Shown: positions 7,501-9,750 of the stretch, in pieces | How positions within the stretch are numbered: the first letter of the stretch is position 1 | Layout: each line of letters begins with the position of its first letter | Assembly: GCA_018266095.1 (NCBI GenBank) | Contig: JAFEBC010000098.1 | Coordinates: forward strand, 1 to 9,750 | Direction: 5' to 3' | Length of the DNA: 9,750 nucleotides | Origin: Deltaproteobacteria bacterium | GTDB taxonomy: Bacteria > Myxococcota > Myxococcia > Myxococcales > 40CM-4-68-19 | Notes under the pieces: generated by a model | Told to the model about the DNA's origin: nothing | Seen by the model: only the letters and a program-made list of their open reading frames with translations | Databases searched by the model: none | Position numbers and translations under genes: made by a program

Positions 7501-7876
7501 CAACGACTACCGCCTGCTCGGCGACGCCTACTACGTGGCGCAGACGGAGATGCAGTTCCCGCTCGACGTCTTCGTGCGCATCGCCTTCTTCCAGAACCTG
7601 ACCGGCATCGTCGGCCTGGACTTCGGCGGCGTGGTCACCGCGCACAACGCCACCCGCGCGTATCCGCAGCTCTCGCGCGCGCAGGCCATCTTCCAGCAGG
7701 CCTGGGACAACCGCTCGATGAACTGGGTCATCGGCGCCAACCTGGGCCTGGGCCCCGTGGAATTGCGCCTGCAGTTCGCGCGCGGCATCGACATCGGCGG
7801 CATCCTGGCCAACCAGGACGCGAACGGCTCGCCCACCTGGGTGCCGAACATCTCGCTGCGCTACGTCTACTTCTGA
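4502..7876 (+). CDS. Surface protein: gluzincin-like peptidase, TolB-like propeller and BamA-like barrel fusion
   Basis: The protein is 1124 aa from GTG 4502 (1130 from GTG 4484). An N-terminal signal peptide (WGLRRLSVVLALGCAGIAAL, then PARA) predicts export with cleavage near residue 42. Residues about 130-390 resemble the peptidase-MA family: VPYILYNSYREF, SEGTLGVT, then HEMVH (241-245) with WFIEGIAEYY, whose Glu274 is the likely third zinc ligand. Residues about 410-715 carry TolB/PD40-type propeller blades, for example DPTFSPDGKQLAFYG (from 535) and IDPETGVRTRLT. Residues about 735-1124 look like an outer-membrane barrel of the BamA/surface-antigen type, with DNLRGFQFNDYRLLGD (LRGF at 995-998), TEMQFPL and a C-terminal SLRYVYF ending in Phe. 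Location is therefore the outer membrane, with the other domains presumably periplasmic or surface-exposed. Substrate is unknown. The domain calls are motif-based and the boundaries approximate. Confidence 0.87.
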   Translation: MSAHESTVKCSPPPSRRLTASGWGLRRLSVVLALGCAGIAALPARAANRAATPVGAFSNSPPPGMQRFSLSMGHGDLGSLDEPADRSPFSRVNLMDGPRSSTDRVTPPQSGGPFMGQDAYVLPNRPGKNSVRYADFRWRDYDYLDDDGSAGVRLYFYDSEYRVARIVAGFVRQTWRYLSDRFQYKPSLRVPYILYNSYREFLQTNVFQVSEGTLGVTSPQDLRMTLPYFGERQRFLETSVHEMVHQFMIQKVAERCASAGMPSTITAYPLWFIEGIAEYYSHGQGVDSETEMFLRDLVLNQDGEIGYDIPNFAEDRYSYLYTYKYGQARLAFLAETYGEKVIQGVLDQAPRMGGAARRGEPREGFLQLLGRLAGEQPQQIDARWKAWLRKRVYPTYLGSHQDLTDVTELKLPDELDTLAATPDGNLLFYRGVERETGRAKLVLLDRRDPASATQLAIDQTPGTESLRPVLAAVMAVNEHGVAWFSQSNGVDVLHVRSLDRLERKAENSARPYIDLKLGKDRQRDMSQYGILEAGDPTFSPDGKQLAFYGLDKEGMLDIYVLDLAEKDAAPIRRLTQDSYAERDLFWGPEGIVYASDATETGNFNLFLIDPETGVRTRLTNAPVDQTQPVALAGHAAIFTSTQGGKKDLWFLQSGKVKRLTDFSTAISRPVISPHGIYGVAFYGARFRLFELTTAQLLSLDEQDAIPPTELLSNAPPIAFPDEPIPQEAPRYEPLAVTRNWRIDGAQALLGGGGIGYAPFGSGAIAFSDVLGDQNMLTQLSVYGSFDLTDFYSVYINRMSRVNWGFTLFHTFRQGRDDQFPDAGLCGTPPANVTDQRYACEIFYFQRLYGAEGLLSYPLSPFSRIDLTGRIQGVTRSPQTDGIVDDFGYPTTVGTDQLAPLRGTDFNPEFQLSWGWDTSRYGLGGIIGGTSLYVETGVGWMPTATPGDQLYGWVQTDLIQTIKLIGRSKIVGRLAAGYADGSRFGRHFYLSSFDNLRGFQFNDYRLLGDAYYVAQTEMQFPLDVFVRIAFFQNLTGIVGLDFGGVVTAHNATRAYPQLSRAQAIFQQAWDNRSMNWVIGANLGLGPVELRLQFARGIDIGGILANQDANGSPTWVPNISLRYVYF

Positions 7877-7881
7877 GCGGA

Positions 7882-7914
7882 GGAACCTGCGGTTCCCTCA
7901 TCGAGCCCGATGAG
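7882..7914 (+). terminator. Tandem hairpins just after the surface-protein stop codon
   Basis: Six bases after the stop, GGAACC (7882-7887) pairs with GGTTCC (7891-7896) around a TGC loop. Immediately next, CTCATCG (7897-7903) pairs with CGATGAG (7908-7914) around AGCC. No T-tract follows directly (AAAGTCACAC), though a T-richer stretch begins at about 7926. They could be a weak or factor-assisted terminator, or an mRNA 3'-end stabiliser. Confidence 0.45.
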
Positions 7915-7936
7915 AAAGTCACACAATCTCTTCTGT

Positions 7937-7972
7937 TTGGTCTACAGATCAGCGGATCTGTTTGCAGACCAA
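7937..7972 (+). promoter_or_regulatory. 36-bp interrupted palindrome before the lipoprotein gene
   Basis: Outer arms TTGGTCT (7937-7943) and AGACCAA (7966-7972) and inner arms CAGATC (7945-7950) and GATCTG (7955-7960) are all perfectly complementary. They are separated by a 1-nt/5-nt asymmetric bulge and a 4-nt AGCG loop. CTGTTTG also occurs twice directly (7933-7939, 7958-7964). The surrounding 7915-7965 stretch is clearly more AT-rich than the coding sequence. It lies 14 bp before the start codon and directly against the ribosome-binding site, so it could be an operator or a leader hairpin affecting translation. Confidence 0.5.
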
Positions 7973-7973
7973 C

Positions 7974-7982
7974 AGAGGGGAG
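7974..7982 (+). promoter_or_regulatory. Strong ribosome-binding site of the lipoprotein gene
   Basis: AGAGGGGAG with 4 nt before ATG 7987 is the clearest Shine-Dalgarno sequence in the window. It fixes the start of the downstream gene and begins 2 bp after the palindrome ends. Confidence 0.75.
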
Positions 7983-7986
7983 CTCC

Positions 7987-9750
7987 ATGACCCGCTTCGG
8001 CGCAGCGCTGCTCATCGTCAGCGCGCTTGGTTTCGGCTGCAGCTCCACCATCGACGCCAGCAATCCGTTCGATCCCAACGCGCCCGCGGACACGCAGGCC
8101 AAGGCGCGCGTGGTGGGTGTGCTCACGGCCGCGGACGCCACCGACGGCGCGGGAGTGACGCTGACGCTCTCGGCCAACCACCAGGTGATCAAGCAGACCG
8201 CGAGCGGCGACGACGGCTCGTTCGTGTTCGACGCGGTGGTGCCGGGGCAGTACCAGCTCGACGCGCGCAAGGACGGGTTCGCGGCCATCTCCATCCCGCT
8301 CACGTTGGCGCCGGGCGCGACGGCCGACCTCGGGCACGTGGACCTGACCGACACCGCGGCGCCGACGCAGCCGGCGCTCGTGCTCGTCGAGGGAGATTCG
8401 CGGCAGAACGGCCTGACGCACGTGAGCACGGTGGAGCTGACGCTCTCGGCGGCGGGCAAGGCCGTCGCGGCGGAGGTGTCCGAGGATCCGGGGCTCGCCG
8501 GGGCGACGACGATCTCGTTGCCCACCGACCCGCAGCACCCGCCGACGCTCACGCTCACGGGCGACGGGGTGCACACGGTCTACGCCCGCTTCCTCGACGC
8601 GGCCGGCAACGCGAGCGATCGCGTGAGCGCGCAGGTGATCGTGGACACGGTGGCGCCGTTGAGCGTGCCGCCCGGCGCCCCCGCGGTGGTGAGCGGCACC
8701 ACCTTCCAGCTCCTGCCGCCGCCGGCCGGCGAGGACGAGGTCGAGATCACCGGCGATCAGGTCCTCTCGCCCACGGGCTTCGTGCCGGTGACGCCCAACC
8801 TGCCGCTCTCGGTGACCGTGGCCGCGGGCGACGGAGGCAAGGTGCTGCACCTGCGCTACCGCGATCTCGCAGACAACGTCACCACGCTCGATCCCATCAC
8901 CGTCGTCCTCGACACCCACGCGCCGGTGGCCGTGAAGTTCCCGGTCATCGGCTTTCGCGCCAACGGCACCACCTCGACGTCCGTGCTGGCCTCGCCCAAC
9001 GTGTCGCTCGACTTCTCCGCCGAGACCGACGCGGCCACCTCCATCGCCGCGCTGCGCGTGTCCAACCGCTCCGACCTCGCCGACGCCACCTTCCAGCCCT
9101 TCAACGCCACCATCCCGTGGATCCTCCAGGCGGGCGACGGTCCCAAGGCGGTGTACGCGCAGTTCCGCGACCAGGCCGGCAACGACTCGGCCATCGTCGA
9201 GAACGACGGCGCGCTGACGCTCGCGCAGACGCCGCCCGCGGGGGCGACCCTGCTCATCGACGGCGGCGCCACCGTCACCAACCAACGCTACGCGCAGAGC
9301 ATCGCCATCTCCTCGCAGGTCGGCCAGGGCTCGCCGCCCTCCGAGATGTGGCTCTCGACCACGGGCTTCTCCGGCGCCGCCGGCGGCCCGCGCGACACCG
9401 GCTGGGTGCCCTACGCCAACACCTGGAACCCCGCGGGCAGCTACCCCGGCCTCGACCTCTCGAGCGGCGCGGCCACCAGCACCTTCAGCGGCGCCACGGT
9501 GGTGGTCTCGGCCAAGTTCAGGAACCTCGCGCTCGTCGAGGGCGGCAACACCAGCGCCACCATCGTCATCGACGACACGCCGCCGTCGGGCGGCCGCCTG
9601 CGCCTCGCGGGGCTCGATTCGGGCGCGGGCCTCTTCACCAACACGCCTGCCGTCACCGCGCTCATCGACCAGGCGGCTGGCGATCCGTCCTCGATGGCCT
9701 TCGCCATCACCGGCGGCGCGCCCTGCAACACCGACCTGGCCTTCGCCAAC
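7987..9750 (+). CDS. Probable surface lipoprotein with carboxypeptidase-regulatory-like and Ig-like repeats (3' end outside window)
   Basis: The frame stays open for 588 codons to the window edge, so the C-terminus is missing. The N-terminus MTRFGAALLIVSALGFGC is a short lipoprotein-type signal with Cys18 as probable lipidation site. The LGFGC box is not canonical, because Gly is at -3. Residues about 39-120 look like a carboxypeptidase-regulatory-like beta-sandwich (VVGVLTAADATDGAGVTLTL, then GSFVFDAVVPGQYQLDARKDGF). After this come repeating domains that end in a conserved strand: VYARFLDAAGN (198-208), LHLRYRDLADN (286-296), VYAQFRDQAGN (389-399) and a worn KFRNLALVEGG (510-520). Linkers DTAAP, DTVAP, DTHAP, QTPP and DTPP (122, 220, 309, 414 and 530) separate them. 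These resemble bacterial Ig-like domains of adhesins and surface proteins. A structural or binding role at the cell surface is inferred; no catalytic motif is visible. Confidence 0.85.
   Translation, partial: MTRFGAALLIVSALGFGCSSTIDASNPFDPNAPADTQAKARVVGVLTAADATDGAGVTLTLSANHQVIKQTASGDDGSFVFDAVVPGQYQLDARKDGFAAISIPLTLAPGATADLGHVDLTDTAAPTQPALVLVEGDSRQNGLTHVSTVELTLSAAGKAVAAEVSEDPGLAGATTISLPTDPQHPPTLTLTGDGVHTVYARFLDAAGNASDRVSAQVIVDTVAPLSVPPGAPAVVSGTTFQLLPPPAGEDEVEITGDQVLSPTGFVPVTPNLPLSVTVAAGDGGKVLHLRYRDLADNVTTLDPITVVLDTHAPVAVKFPVIGFRANGTTSTSVLASPNVSLDFSAETDAATSIAALRVSNRSDLADATFQPFNATIPWILQAGDGPKAVYAQFRDQAGNDSAIVENDGALTLAQTPPAGATLLIDGGATVTNQRYAQSIAISSQVGQGSPPSEMWLSTTGFSGAAGGPRDTGWVPYANTWNPAGSYPGLDLSSGAATSTFSGATVVVSAKFRNLALVEGGNTSATIVIDDTPPSGGRLRLAGLDSGAGLFTNTPAVTALIDQAAGDPSSMAFAITGGAPCNTDLAFAN

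Noticed and set aside
3509..7645. 1378-codon open frame on the minus strand
   Set aside because: It spans an antisense copy of the surface-protein gene and a wrong frame of the epimerase. Its composition is Arg/Val/Glu/Ala-rich and low in complexity, as expected for a GC-driven shadow.
7942..9285. 447-codon minus-strand frame over the lipoprotein gene
   Set aside because: Arg/Gly/Val/His-rich antisense shadow. The plus frame has a strong ribosome-binding site, a signal sequence and repeated domain motifs and stays open to the window end.

Overview
The window is very GC-rich, with C or G at almost every third codon position. It looks like chromosomal DNA of a Gram-negative, double-membraned bacterium of the Myxococcota/Deltaproteobacteria type. 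This rests on an outer-membrane beta-barrel protein, a probable lipoprotein with Ig-like repeats, and a bacterial homologue of eukaryotic cytosolic purine 5'-nucleotidase. The taxonomy is an inference from gene content and composition; no marker gene is present.

Layout: 1-422 is non-coding. It holds a structured inverted repeat pair (21-175), a further GC-rich hairpin (236-256) and a C-rich, G-poor leader before argG. 423-1757 (+) is argG of the long, E. coli-like subtype, followed after 40 bp by a HAD 5'-nucleotidase gene (1798-3312, +), perhaps co-transcribed. A convergent gap (3313-3492) carries a degenerate interrupted palindrome. 3493-4365 (-) is an aldose/hexose-phosphate 1-epimerase family gene. 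A 136-bp divergent control region (4366-4501) separates it from a large surface-protein gene (4502-7876, +). A 110-bp gap with two tandem hairpins and a 36-bp interrupted palindrome leads to a probable surface lipoprotein gene (7987 to beyond 9750, +), which runs off the window.

Functionally, the left half is housekeeping metabolism: arginine biosynthesis, nucleotide turnover and sugar anomer conversion. The right half is cell envelope. The most interesting protein combines a gluzincin-type peptidase domain (HEMVH plus WFIEG), a TolB-like beta-propeller and a C-terminal BamA-like outer-membrane barrel in one chain. Next to it is a probable lipoprotein with a carboxypeptidase-regulatory-like domain and at least four degenerate Ig-like repeats. 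Whether the two work together is an inference from adjacency and common orientation.

No tRNA, rRNA, CRISPR array, insertion sequence or transposase was seen. Most other long open frames are high-GC shadows of these five genes.
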